Shown here: piece after piece, positions 25,266-34,130 of the stretch
Position numbering within the stretch: the stretch's first letter is position 1
Layout: each line of letters opens with the position of its first letter
Assembly: GCA_902783625.1 (NCBI GenBank)
Contig: CACZRN010000096.1
Location: 1-38,564 of the forward strand
Direction: 5' to 3'
Source of the DNA: an uncultured Prevotellaceae bacterium
GTDB taxonomy: Bacteria > Bacteroidota > Bacteroidia > Bacteroidales > Bacteroidaceae
Length of the DNA: 38,564 nt
The notes under the pieces: generated by a model
What the model saw: the letters and a program-made list of their open reading frames with translations, nothing else
The model's database searches: none
Told to the model about the DNA's origin: nothing
Translations under genes and position numbers: made by a program

Positions 25266-26141
25266 TTATCGTTTGGTATATTGTGTCACGCGTTTGATTG
25301 CAATTGGCTTATTGCTTACCTCAAGGCGGCGATATCCCTCAACATCTGTCATCACGGAGTCAAGTTGGCCGCTCTCGCTGTCGTGGAAATATGCCTTCAC
25401 GTATTTATCGGTCACGAACTCTGTAGCCATCTCAATGTTGCGCCCTTTTATGTCGCCCATGCCAGATGGGTATAACGTCTTTATTCCTTTGTGCCTCACC
25501 TGTTCTTTTATCTCTGCCGAAGTGTATCTGTCGATCACTTCTATTGCTCCTGCGCGGTCACCTTCGCCGTGGTGCGACAGTTCGTGGTTGAGCAGTGTAT
25601 AGAACTCTTCCACTTTCACGGCATTCTCAAACTGAAGTATGTCGAACAAATAGCCTGAAAGGGTGCCGTCGTTGTCGATGGCTATTATTTTGGTGAAACC
25701 GTCGTCGCTTGAGTAGATGTATGCTCCGGCTTGCAAGAAGAGCGTGTTCTGCGTGGCCATTATGATGCGCGCGAAATGGAATCCGTGCTCGCCGTCGGTG
25801 TAGCCGATGATGTCGGAGGTGGTTATTTCTCTGTTGTCGATAATTCGGTGGCCGTCGTAGTCGGCAGTCAGGTGGAGCGATGAGTCGTATATCTCACCGT
25901 CTTCGGCCTTTATCAGTTTGTCGTTGGTATCGACGTATGTCACCACATGCCATTTGCCGATGGTGGTGTCGCACACCTGAGTGGCATAGCGCGGGATCTT
26001 CACAGGCGGCAAATCTTCTTTCTCTGTGATTGAAGCAGGTTTAGTATTTGTCGTAGTGGGGAAGTCCTTTTGCTTGCGGCCGTCAGTGCATGATGAGAAG
26101 GCAATCATGCTAATGATAGCCATTATAAACAGTTTCTTCAT
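25266..26141 (-). CDS. Lipoprotein of unknown function
   Basis: A 291-residue protein with a lipoprotein signal (MKKLFIMAIISMIAFSSC, lipid Cys at 18) followed by a Thr/Lys-rich linker. I do not recognise the family. Residues about 50-170 contain short beta-prone segments (KWHVVTYVD, GEIYDSSLHLTADYDG, FHFARIIMATQNTLFLQAGAY) like a beta-propeller or sandwich. HELSHH at 186-191 fits the HExxH zinc motif of metalloproteases, but no glutamate-zincin or Met-turn third ligand is evident, so this may be chance. Its promoter faces that of the ABC exporter across 168 bases, so the two may be co-controlled. Confidence 0.82.
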   Translation of the reverse strand: MKKLFIMAIISMIAFSSCTDGRKQKDFPTTTNTKPASITEKEDLPPVKIPRYATQVCDTTIGKWHVVTYVDTNDKLIKAEDGEIYDSSLHLTADYDGHRIIDNREITTSDIIGYTDGEHGFHFARIIMATQNTLFLQAGAYIYSSDDGFTKIIAIDNDGTLSGYLFDILQFENAVKVEEFYTLLNHELSHHGEGDRAGAIEVIDRYTSAEIKEQVRHKGIKTLYPSGMGDIKGRNIEMATEFVTDKYVKAYFHDSESGQLDSVMTDVEGYRRLEVSNKPIAIKRVTQYTKR

Positions 26142-26172
26142 AGTTGTAATGTTTCTTTTATTTATTTAGCCG

Positions 26173-26204
26173 CAAAGTTACACAGAGTTATTGTTTTACA
26201 CAAA
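26173..26204 (-). promoter_or_regulatory. Promoter of the lipoprotein gene
   Basis: On the minus strand TTTG (26201-26204) and TAACTTTG (26173-26180) are 20 bases apart, a good consensus match. The start codon lies 31 bases further. Confidence 0.7.
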
Positions 26205-26223
26205 ATAATTACACAAAATAATT
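26198..26223. repeat. Tandem 13-bp direct repeat over the lipoprotein promoter
   Basis: ACACAAAATAATT occurs twice in a row without a mismatch (26198-26210 and 26211-26223). The first copy covers the -33 box of the minus-strand promoter, and the array lies between two divergent promoters, a natural place for a regulator to bind. Confidence 0.8.
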
Positions 26224-26249
26224 CTTTCTTTTAATTATTCGCAAAAAGA

Positions 26250-26279
26250 TTGTTATTATGTAAGTTTTTTGTAACTTTA
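26250..26279 (+). promoter_or_regulatory. Promoter of the ABC exporter pair
   Basis: TTG at 26250-26252, 19 bases, then TAACTTTA at 26272-26279, one base off the -7 consensus. The ATG is at 26310. Confidence 0.5.
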
Positions 26280-26309
26280 CAACGTCAAAAAAAGTAAACT
26301 CTAACAAGA

Positions 26310-28061
26310 ATGTTAAGGACATTATTGAATCAGGTGGGGCGCTATCGCACTGCCTCGCTGCTCACTCCGCTGTTCACCTCGCTCGAGGTGGTGATGGATG
26401 TGCTCATCCCCTACGTCACCGCCATGCTTATCGACCGTGGCATCAACGCGGGGAATATGCAGAATGTGTATCTCTACGGAGTTATCATGATTGGCATGGC
26501 GATGCTCAGTCTTGCCTTCGGAATATTGGCTGGCCGTTTCTCGGCATATGCTTCATCGGGCTTTGCCAGCAACCTGCGCCGGGCGATGTATCGCAACATA
26601 CAGCGTTTTGCGTTCAGCGACATCGACAAATACTCAGCCTCTGGGCTCGTCACCCGAATGACAACCGACGTGTCGAATCTGCAGAATGCCTACCAGCAGA
26701 TACTACGTGTGACGGTGAGGGCACCGTTCCGACTGGTGCTGTCGATAATGATGTGTCTGGTTATAAATGCGCGATTGAGCATCATCTTCGTGGTGGCACT
26801 CGTCATCCTCGCCTCGGCACTAACCTATATTATATCTCACGTGGCACGACTGTTCACCAAGGTGTTTGAACAATACGACAGCCTGAATGCGAGTGTGCAG
26901 GAGAATGTTGCTGCCATACGTGTGGTTAAAGCCTTTGTGCGTGAAGATCATGAGAACCGTAAGTTTGCTTGGGCTGCCGAAGGACTTTATCGGCTTTATG
27001 TGAAGACCGAGAGCCTGATGGCGTTCAACAATCCGGTGATGAACATGGTTGTCTATGGATGTATCATCGCACTCTCGTGGTTTGGAGCCCACTTCATTGT
27101 TGGCGGCACATTGACAACGGGTGAGCTGACGTCGCTCTTCACCTATGTCATGTCTATTCTCATGTCGCTGATGATGCTCTCGATGATTTTCGTGATGCTC
27201 ACGCAGAGTGCTGCCAGTGGCAAGCGCGTGGCTGAGATAATAAACGAAAAGCCCGACATAGTGAACCCTCGCAATCCGTTGATGGAGGTGAAAGACGGTT
27301 CGGTGTCATTCCGCAATGTGATGTTCGCTTACAAATCAGGCAGTGGCGAGTATGCCATCACGGGGCTTAACTTCGATATACGTTCAGGCGAAACCATCGG
27401 AGTGATTGGTGGAACGGGTAGCGGCAAGTCGTCGCTTGTCAACCTGATAAGCCGTCTCTACGATGTGTCGAAAGGAGCAGTGCTCGTTGGTGGGCAGGAT
27501 GTGCGCCGCTACGATCTCACCGTGCTCCGCAATGCCGTGTCGGTGGTGTTGCAGAAAAACATCCTCTTCTCCGGCACCATACTCGAGAACCTGCGCTGGG
27601 GCAATTCAGCTGCCACCGAGGAAGAATGCTGGGAAGCCTGTCGGTTGGCGCAGGCCGACGAGTTCATATCCCCGTTGGAAGAAGGGTTGAACGCACATAT
27701 AGAGCAGGGCGGTGCCAATTTCTCGGGCGGACAGCGTCAGCGTCTATGCATAGCGCGGGCACTGCTGAAGCATCCCAAGGTGCTTATCCTCGACGACTCA
27801 ACCAGTGCTTGCGACACCTCAACCGATGCGAAGATTCAGCGAGCATTCCGCGAAGAACTGCCGAAGACCACAAAGATTATCATTGCCCAGCGAATATCGA
27901 GCGTGAAATATTGCGACCGTATACTCGTGATGGACAACGGAAAGATGACAGGATTCGATACTCACGACAATCTCTTGAAGACCAACAGTGTCTATCGTGA
28001 GATTTACAACATACAGACAGATGCCACCGGCGATTTCGACGAATTAAAAATGAAGAATTGA
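26310..28061 (+). CDS. ABC exporter half-transporter, degenerate-site subunit
   Basis: A 583-residue type IV ABC exporter: six membrane helices (about 15-300) fused to a nucleotide-binding domain (about 335-575). Walker A is GGTGSGKSS from G367 and the signature is FSGGQ (471-475), both good. The catalytic residues are altered: after Walker B LILD the usual Glu is Asp (D496), and the switch His is Gln (Q527 in IIAQRISS). This is the pattern of the degenerate subunit of heterodimeric exporters such as TM287/288 or LmrCD. The partner gene follows 97 bases downstream. Substrate (drug, lipid or peptide) cannot be told from sequence. Confidence 0.93.
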   Translation: MLRTLLNQVGRYRTASLLTPLFTSLEVVMDVLIPYVTAMLIDRGINAGNMQNVYLYGVIMIGMAMLSLAFGILAGRFSAYASSGFASNLRRAMYRNIQRFAFSDIDKYSASGLVTRMTTDVSNLQNAYQQILRVTVRAPFRLVLSIMMCLVINARLSIIFVVALVILASALTYIISHVARLFTKVFEQYDSLNASVQENVAAIRVVKAFVREDHENRKFAWAAEGLYRLYVKTESLMAFNNPVMNMVVYGCIIALSWFGAHFIVGGTLTTGELTSLFTYVMSILMSLMMLSMIFVMLTQSAASGKRVAEIINEKPDIVNPRNPLMEVKDGSVSFRNVMFAYKSGSGEYAITGLNFDIRSGETIGVIGGTGSGKSSLVNLISRLYDVSKGAVLVGGQDVRRYDLTVLRNAVSVVLQKNILFSGTILENLRWGNSAATEEECWEACRLAQADEFISPLEEGLNAHIEQGGANFSGGQRQRLCIARALLKHPKVLILDDSTSACDTSTDAKIQRAFREELPKTTKIIIAQRISSVKYCDRILVMDNGKMTGFDTHDNLLKTNSVYREIYNIQTDATGDFDELKMKN

Positions 28062-28118
28062 GAGAATCGGCGTAGCCAATGAAGAATAAGCCACGCAGCC
28101 GACAGTAATCATAATTAT

Positions 28119-28150
28119 CAACTTTCAACTTTCAATTTTCAATTTTCAAC
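28119..28150. repeat. Heptamer microrepeat between the two ABC genes
   Basis: CAACTTT twice, CAATTTT twice and then CAAC form four and a half 7-base units immediately before the second ABC gene. The rest of the 97-base gap holds no terminator, so read-through is expected. Confidence 0.75.
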
Positions 28151-28158
28151 TATAGCCT

Positions 28159-30030
28159 ATGCCTCCACAAATGTCATTCGGAAGAAGAAGTAACCGCCAT
28201 GAAGTTGTCGACACGTCGAATGTCGATAAGAAAGCAACACTCGGGCGACTGACGAAATATGTCCTGAAGAATTATAAGTTCTCATGTTTGACGGTCATGA
28301 TATGCATCGTCATTACTTCAGTGGCAACATTGTCGTCAACCCTCTTCACCCGCACGCTCATCGATGACTACATAGTGCCACTCACTCAAGTTGATAATCC
28401 GCAGTATGGTGCCCTTGCCCAGGCTTTGCTCAGGCTCGGCGTGGTGCTCTTGGTGGGTGTCGTGGCGTCGTATTCTTACAACCGCATAATGATAAAGGTG
28501 AGCCAGGGCACCATGCTACGGTTGCGCAAGGATATGTTCAGTCACATGGAGCGGTTGCCCATCAGTTATTTCGACACACATTCTCATGGCAGCATCATGT
28601 CTACCTACACCAACGATGTCGACACCCTGCGGCAGGTGATAAGTCAGAGTCTGCCACAAGCCTTCAACTCACTCATCACCATCAGTATCACCTTTGCCAG
28701 CATGATAGTGCTCAGCATTCCTCTCACCTGCGTGTCGATATTCCTCGCGTTAGTTATGATGGTATCGACGGCGAAGCTTGGAAAAATGTCGCGCACACAC
28801 TTCCGTGCGCAGCAGGAGAATATTGCACGTGTGAATGGATTCATCGAAGAGATGATGACAGGGCAGAAAGAGGTAAAGGTGTTCTGCCACGAAGACGAGG
28901 CTATTGTCGATTTTGAGAAAATCGACGAGGCGCTGCGCTCGAGTGCCAACAATGCCAACAAGATAGCAAACATCGTCATGCCTATCAATGGCAATCTCGG
29001 CAATCTTGGCTATGTGCTTATTGCAGTGGTGGGAGCAGCTCTTGCCTTGTCGGGCAGGGTTGACTTGAGTCTGGGTACGTTGGTCTCGTTCCTGACGTTG
29101 AACAAGAATTTCACCCAACCTGTGTCGCATATCAGTCAGCAGATAAACAATGTCATCAATGCCTCTGTTGGTGCCGAGCGTGTCTTTGCCCTGATGGATG
29201 CCGAGGTGGAAGACGACCGTGGCACCGTGGTGCTCCAGCGTGCCGACGGCGAGAGCGATGTGTGGTATTGGCGGAAGCCCGATGGCGAGCTGCATAAGGT
29301 GGAGGGCGATGTCGACTTCACTGATGTCGATTTCAGTTATGTCGAAGGCAAACAGGTGCTCTACGATATCAACATTGTCACCCATCCTCGCCAGAAGATA
29401 GCCTTCGTGGGAGGCACAGGAGCAGGAAAGACGACCATCACCAACCTCATAAACCGTTTCTACGACATACAAGACGGGCGCATCCTCTACGACGGTATCG
29501 ATGTGAAAGACATCCGCAAAGACGACTTGCGCCACTCACTGGGCATGGTGTTGCAAGACACTCATCTATTCACTGGCACTGTGATGGACAATATCCGTTA
29601 CGGTCGTCTCGACGCCTCCGACCAGGAATGTATCGAAGCCGCTAAGCTCGTAGGTGCCGACAGCTTCATCCGACGACTGTCAAATGGTTACCTCACTGTC
29701 ATCAGTGGCGATGGTGGCAACCTCAGTCAAGGTGAGCGCCAGCTGCTTGCTATTGCGCGGGCAGCCATCGCCAATCCACCTGCCCTTATCCTCGATGAGG
29801 CCACTTCGAGCATTGATACACGCACAGAGCAGATGGTGCAGCGAGGCATGGACACCCTCATGCACGGGCGCACCACCTTCGTCATCGCACATCGATTATC
29901 CACTGTGCGCGGTGCTGACCAGATAATAGTGCTCGAGCGTGGTCGTATCATCGAGAATGGCACGCATGACGAGCTCCTCGCCCAAAAAGGAAAATATTAC
30001 GAGCTGTTCACCGGCAACGCCATAGCATAG
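28159..30030 (+). CDS. ABC exporter half-transporter, catalytic subunit
   Basis: A 623-residue type IV ABC exporter. Residues 1-30 are a polar extension; six membrane helices cover about 38-330, and the nucleotide-binding domain about 385-620. Walker A is GGTGAGKTT from G418, Walker B ends in the proper catalytic glutamate (E547 in LILDEATSS), and the switch His is present (H578 in IAHRLSTV). The signature, however, is LSQGE (522-526) and not LSGGQ. In a heterodimer its deviant signature pairs with the partner's degenerate Walker B, leaving one good and one dead ATP site, exactly as in TM287/288-type pumps. An insertion of about 25 residues with WYWRKPDGELHKVEG (near 372-386) precedes the nucleotide domain. 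Confidence 0.93.
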   Translation: MPPQMSFGRRSNRHEVVDTSNVDKKATLGRLTKYVLKNYKFSCLTVMICIVITSVATLSSTLFTRTLIDDYIVPLTQVDNPQYGALAQALLRLGVVLLVGVVASYSYNRIMIKVSQGTMLRLRKDMFSHMERLPISYFDTHSHGSIMSTYTNDVDTLRQVISQSLPQAFNSLITISITFASMIVLSIPLTCVSIFLALVMMVSTAKLGKMSRTHFRAQQENIARVNGFIEEMMTGQKEVKVFCHEDEAIVDFEKIDEALRSSANNANKIANIVMPINGNLGNLGYVLIAVVGAALALSGRVDLSLGTLVSFLTLNKNFTQPVSHISQQINNVINASVGAERVFALMDAEVEDDRGTVVLQRADGESDVWYWRKPDGELHKVEGDVDFTDVDFSYVEGKQVLYDINIVTHPRQKIAFVGGTGAGKTTITNLINRFYDIQDGRILYDGIDVKDIRKDDLRHSLGMVLQDTHLFTGTVMDNIRYGRLDASDQECIEAAKLVGADSFIRRLSNGYLTVISGDGGNLSQGERQLLAIARAAIANPPALILDEATSSIDTRTEQMVQRGMDTLMHGRTTFVIAHRLSTVRGADQIIVLERGRIIENGTHDELLAQKGKYYELFTGNAIA

Positions 30031-30121
30031 CCCACCATATTGAGCTGTAACTTATCTACCCCTCCCGACAATTGTATCGAAGAATCATTAAATATATTAG
30101 TTAAAAATGCTAATCTACATC

Positions 30122-32134
30122 ATGAAAAAGTCTGTCATTACATTCCTTGCCGTCGTGTGCCTTTGCGGATGCATTAACTCACCATTCGGCGACAACGCTA
30201 CATTCGACTATGCCAAGCAGGAAACCAAGTTTTGGACATCGGAACTACAGAGGATTACTCCCCTTGATGGTAAAAGACTGAATGTGGAATACAAATGCGA
30301 CACGTCGATGGACTCACTGGGGCAGTTTGGCTATCGCTTCGACGAGGATCATACACTCACGCTGACATCATCGGATGCCGTGGGTGCGCTGCATGCCCTC
30401 TACACGTTCTGCGAGGTGCTCGGCATAACATTCGACATCACGGGGCCTGTGTTGCCCGAAAGTGTTGACTGGAAGAGTGTTGAGGGGACCGACAGCATTG
30501 TGACGCCTCATGTGAGATGGCGAGGTATTCGTCAGCATGTGAATTTCAGTATGGACATCTCTTCGTATTCCATCCCCGAGGTGCGCGAGTATCTGCAGAA
30601 TATGGTGCGCATGCGGTTCAACAAGCTCACCATCCACAGCTACCCCTATCAATGGTATGCCGAGGATGTGACGGGCGAGATGCACTATGCCGGCAGCTTC
30701 TTCTACGGTTGCACACATCGATGCGACGAGTGGGACTTCCTGAAAGAGCTGACAAAGGGCAGAAACGACTCCATCTTCTGCATTCCCGGAGCTGAGGAGG
30801 TGTGGAATGATAAGGGAAAGCGCAGCGAGGTGGCAATCGCCTGGATGCGCGATGTGATAGCGATAGCGAAGGAACTCGGACTTAGAGTGCAGTTTAGTTG
30901 CGAGAACCGACACTTCACGGTGGAGCAGACGAAGAAGTTGGCATATATATTAACCGATAATTATGCCATCGACGACTTGGAGTTTATAACTGAGGAGATG
31001 GGCGGCTGGAATGAAGATGTGCCGTATGCCACGCAACAGATAGACACTGCGGCGGCAGCTATCAGGGCATTGGAGACAGAGCCCTCGTTCAAAGGACGAG
31101 TGAAAGAGCTTAAGCTCGGAATATATTGTGTTCTCCCACACCAGATAGGTGGTCTCTTCCAACATGCACGGCAGGCGCTCCCCGAGCATCGCATCGCTGT
31201 GCTGTCGCAGTATGCAAGTCGCGGTGTGGCAGCTGCATACCCACATTTCATCACCAATGCCGAGGATTTGAAATGGACGGAATTGTATTCTTGGGTGGAG
31301 TTCGACGGACAGATGTACATCCAGCAAAACCACGTGGAAGGTATCGACGACCTGCTGACACAGATGGACGCCACGGCACCAGGTGTTCAGCACGGCAGCC
31401 TGCTGTTTAATCACTGGCGCACAGCGGAGAACCGCACCTCGTTCCGATATGCTGCAGAAGCCACACTGATGAGCAATCGCCATCAAGATGACTTCTACAA
31501 GGAATACGCCAAGCGGTTGGGTATCTCCGATGTGGAAGATTTTCTCGAAATGCAGCACGCAATGCAGGAGCTGCATGCATACAATGTAGATCATCATGGC
31601 AATATAGGTTTTGCCGCCATAAACTTCTGGCTGAATGAAGACCAGCATACCGAGCACACCGTCTCAGAGGTGAAATATGCCTCGGAGCAATACCTGAAAG
31701 TGGGGGAAATGCTCACCCGTCTCTATGAGAATGTTACTACTGATGCGGCAAAAGAATACCTGAGTCTGCTCGGCAATCGTGTGCTCTGCTCAAAACTTTA
31801 TCTCGACTGTGTCAACGAAGGGACGACATTGCGCGACCTTCCACGTCAGGACGATGGCATGGTGACACCTGCATATAGGAAACAGGCAGACGAGATTTGC
31901 CAGAAATGTATTGCCGAATATGAGCGCATGCTGCGCATCTATGCCCAGCAGATGCCCGACAGAGGATGTCTGGGAACAATAGTGAGTATATGGAACGGTC
32001 CGGTCTATGGAATGATGACTCTCAACCATAAGCTGACCGGCGTGCCATTAGATGCTCCAGTCAATAGCGAGATTTCTTTAGACACACCCCCGTTGCCAAC
32101 TTTTATAAATGAAATCAACCCGCGAGTTCGTTAA
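30122..32134 (+). CDS. Lipoprotein glycoside hydrolase-like protein, family not assigned
   Basis: The start at 30122 is preferred over the in-frame ATG at 30107, since it gives a proper lipoprotein signal (MKKSVITFLAVVCLCGC, lipid Cys at 17); length 670. Residues about 30-125 look like the small alpha/beta domain that precedes the barrel in GH20 and GH67 enzymes (SSDAVGALHALYTFCEVLGI). The next part looks like a TIM barrel: VRWRGIRQHVNFSMD near 134-148, MRFNKLTIHSYPYQWY near 169-184, LEFITEEMGGWNED (about 284-297, with paired acidic residues as in retaining glycosidases). The C-terminal third is helical. I cannot place it in a numbered family. Neighbours (GH63-like, GH115) suggest action on plant glycans, possibly uronic-acid side chains. 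Confidence 0.75.
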   Translation: MKKSVITFLAVVCLCGCINSPFGDNATFDYAKQETKFWTSELQRITPLDGKRLNVEYKCDTSMDSLGQFGYRFDEDHTLTLTSSDAVGALHALYTFCEVLGITFDITGPVLPESVDWKSVEGTDSIVTPHVRWRGIRQHVNFSMDISSYSIPEVREYLQNMVRMRFNKLTIHSYPYQWYAEDVTGEMHYAGSFFYGCTHRCDEWDFLKELTKGRNDSIFCIPGAEEVWNDKGKRSEVAIAWMRDVIAIAKELGLRVQFSCENRHFTVEQTKKLAYILTDNYAIDDLEFITEEMGGWNEDVPYATQQIDTAAAAIRALETEPSFKGRVKELKLGIYCVLPHQIGGLFQHARQALPEHRIAVLSQYASRGVAAAYPHFITNAEDLKWTELYSWVEFDGQMYIQQNHVEGIDDLLTQMDATAPGVQHGSLLFNHWRTAENRTSFRYAAEATLMSNRHQDDFYKEYAKRLGISDVEDFLEMQHAMQELHAYNVDHHGNIGFAAINFWLNEDQHTEHTVSEVKYASEQYLKVGEMLTRLYENVTTDAAKEYLSLLGNRVLCSKLYLDCVNEGTTLRDLPRQDDGMVTPAYRKQADEICQKCIAEYERMLRIYAQQMPDRGCLGTIVSIWNGPVYGMMTLNHKLTGVPLDAPVNSEISLDTPPLPTFINEINPRVR

Positions 32135-32162
32135 TCTGTCAATCTGTTAATCTGTCAATCCG
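32131..32162. repeat. Octamer array, forward orientation
   Basis: Four 8-base units, TTAATCTG, TCAATCTG, TTAATCTG, TCAATCCG, run without gap. The first supplies the TAA stop of the upstream gene, and the array ends one base before the next ATG. A reverse-complement array lies at 34077. Confidence 0.85.
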
Positions 32163-32163
32163 T

Positions 32164-34089
32164 ATGAAAACAATCAGAATTGTCTTCGTTGCTACAGCAG
32201 TATTGCTGTTTTGCGCATGTGAGAATAAAGAAAAATCCAGTCCCGCTGACTACCCCGAGTGGGAGTACACACAGATAAAGCGACAACTGCAGAGAGGGTG
32301 GAACACATGGGACACCCGCAGCATCATGACTGAGGTGTATGTCGAGGAGAAACTGGGCGTGCGACTGTCGCTTGTCGATTCTGGCGGTAAGGAGAACGAC
32401 GAGATCCGTGTGGGCTATCTTGATGCCGACGCTGCCCTGGTGCACCCATACGATCATTCCTACGACGGCAGCTATGCTGAGGCTGATGTTAGTTGGCACG
32501 ACATAAACGTGAAGATGCGCTGCTCCGCCGAGGGGAAGAATCTCGTGATGCTTCTCACGCCTATCGGCAACGACAACAAGGGCAGCATAAAAGTCAGACC
32601 GGGGAAGATATGGGAAGCCGTAAAGATAGATGGCTGGCAGCGGGTGATGCCCGACAGTTTCGAGCTTGTAGCCATGTATGGCACTGAGGTTATGCACGGC
32701 AAGGTAGTGGGTGAGAATACCAGATTTGTAAAAACGGGCGATGACGACGGCTATTATCTGTGCTCGTCGGCTGCTCCGCTGCTGGTGTATGTCGGTGACG
32801 CTGTTACCATCGACGCTGCCGAGGCATTGCTCAATAGTCGCAAGGACTCTTTCCAGAGCGCGGAGCGCACAAAGTGGGGCGACAACTATGAGATTCATCG
32901 CGCTATGCAGAGCGTGCTGGCATGGGATACCGTTTACGATCCAACCGATGATATCATCGTTACTCCCGTGAGCCGCAACTGGAACATGTCGCACTCCGAG
33001 GTGAGCGATGTCGCAGGAGGGTATATCCTCTTCGACTGGGACACATATTTTGCCAGCGAGATGCTTTCTACCGACAATCGCGAGTTGGCATACTGCAATG
33101 CCATAGAGATAACAAAGTCGGTTGACAAGTGCGGCTTTGTGCCCAATTTTATCTCTACCATCGACCATATCTCCTACGACCGTTCGCAGCCACCGGTGGG
33201 CAGCCGTGTGGTGTGGACTATTTACGAGCGTTGGGGCGACCGATGGTTCTTGGAGATGCTCTATCCACGGCTTTTGCGCTGGAACACATGGTGGACAGCC
33301 AACCGTATGGTCGATGGACTGCTCTGTTGGGGTACGTCACCCCGAAACGGCGAGCATTTCAGCGATGTGAAGTATGGCAAGAAGCATGCACTATACGAAA
33401 GCGGACTCGACAACGCCCATGTGTACGACAATGCCGAATTCCTTCCTGAAAGAAATATATTAAACTACAACGACGTGGGCCTCAGTGCGCTCTATGTGGC
33501 AGACTGCCAGTATCTTGCGCGCATAGCCGAGGAGCTCGGTCGTGGCAGTGAGGCGCGCGAGATAAGCAACCGTGGCAAGAAGATGGCCGAGGCCATGAAG
33601 CAGATGTGGAGTGAGGAGGATGGCATATTCCTGTGTCGTAACATCGAGACAGGTGAGCGGGTTCATGAAATGGATCCCACCAATTTCTATCCGCTCATCT
33701 GTAAAGTGGCATCGAATGATCAGGCGCGGCAGATGATTGAGCGCCACCTCCTCAACGAGGACGAGTTCTGGGGCGAGTGGGTGATACCATGCACTCCGCG
33801 CAACGCACCTGCCTTCAAGGACAACTACTATTGGCGTGGTCGCATATGGGGACCTACCAACTTCCTTGTTTACTTAGGTCTGAAGAACTACGACTTCCCC
33901 GAGGTGCGTGAACAGTTCGCCGCAAAGTCGCGTAACTTGCTCCTGAAGGATTGGCTCAAGAGAGGATACGTCTATGAGAACTGGAATGCCACCACCGGAC
34001 AGGGCGACGACGTGTTCAGCAGCGACCGCTTCTATCACTGGGGAGCGCTGATGGGATACATCACACTGATGGACGAATTAACAGATTAA
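32164..34089 (+). CDS. Lipoprotein glycosidase, GH63/GH37-like (alpha/alpha)6 barrel
   Basis: A 641-residue protein with a lipoprotein signal (IVFVATAVLLFCAC, lipid Cys near residue 19). The N-terminal 250 residues are a beta-sandwich. The rest is the (alpha/alpha)6 barrel of the MGH1/GH63/GH37 clan: ILFDWDTYFASEM (F290-D293 within it), ESGLDNAHVYD (E412-D416), WGEWVIPCTPR with E538, and YYWRGRIWGPTNFLVYLGL near 563-581. By clan knowledge an Asp of the ESGLDN-type motif and a Glu near WGEWV are likely acid and base. Members act on alpha-glucosides, trehalose or mannosylglycerate; the real substrate is open. It is bracketed by opposed octamer arrays, which is odd. Confidence 0.85.
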   Translation: MKTIRIVFVATAVLLFCACENKEKSSPADYPEWEYTQIKRQLQRGWNTWDTRSIMTEVYVEEKLGVRLSLVDSGGKENDEIRVGYLDADAALVHPYDHSYDGSYAEADVSWHDINVKMRCSAEGKNLVMLLTPIGNDNKGSIKVRPGKIWEAVKIDGWQRVMPDSFELVAMYGTEVMHGKVVGENTRFVKTGDDDGYYLCSSAAPLLVYVGDAVTIDAAEALLNSRKDSFQSAERTKWGDNYEIHRAMQSVLAWDTVYDPTDDIIVTPVSRNWNMSHSEVSDVAGGYILFDWDTYFASEMLSTDNRELAYCNAIEITKSVDKCGFVPNFISTIDHISYDRSQPPVGSRVVWTIYERWGDRWFLEMLYPRLLRWNTWWTANRMVDGLLCWGTSPRNGEHFSDVKYGKKHALYESGLDNAHVYDNAEFLPERNILNYNDVGLSALYVADCQYLARIAEELGRGSEAREISNRGKKMAEAMKQMWSEEDGIFLCRNIETGERVHEMDPTNFYPLICKVASNDQARQMIERHLLNEDEFWGEWVIPCTPRNAPAFKDNYYWRGRIWGPTNFLVYLGLKNYDFPEVREQFAAKSRNLLLKDWLKRGYVYENWNATTGQGDDVFSSDRFYHWGALMGYITLMDELTD

Positions 34090-34100
34090 CGGATTAACCG
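34077..34100. repeat. Octamer array, reverse orientation
   Basis: ATTAACAG, ATTAACGG, ATTAACCG: three units that read TTAATCTG/TTAATCCG on the other strand, matching the array at 32131. The second unit carries the TAA stop of the preceding gene. Confidence 0.82.
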
Positions 34101-34130
34101 AAACGATAATAACACAAAATATATAAACTT

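Noticed and set aside
28119-28150. CRISPR-like array
   Set aside because: The units are only seven bases with no spacers; there are no cas genes in the window. The same applies to the octamer arrays at 32131 and 34077.
32155-33168. A 337-codon minus-strand frame opposite the GH63-like gene
   Set aside because: The plus strand carries a recognised glycosidase with a lipoprotein signal; the minus frame has no family features.
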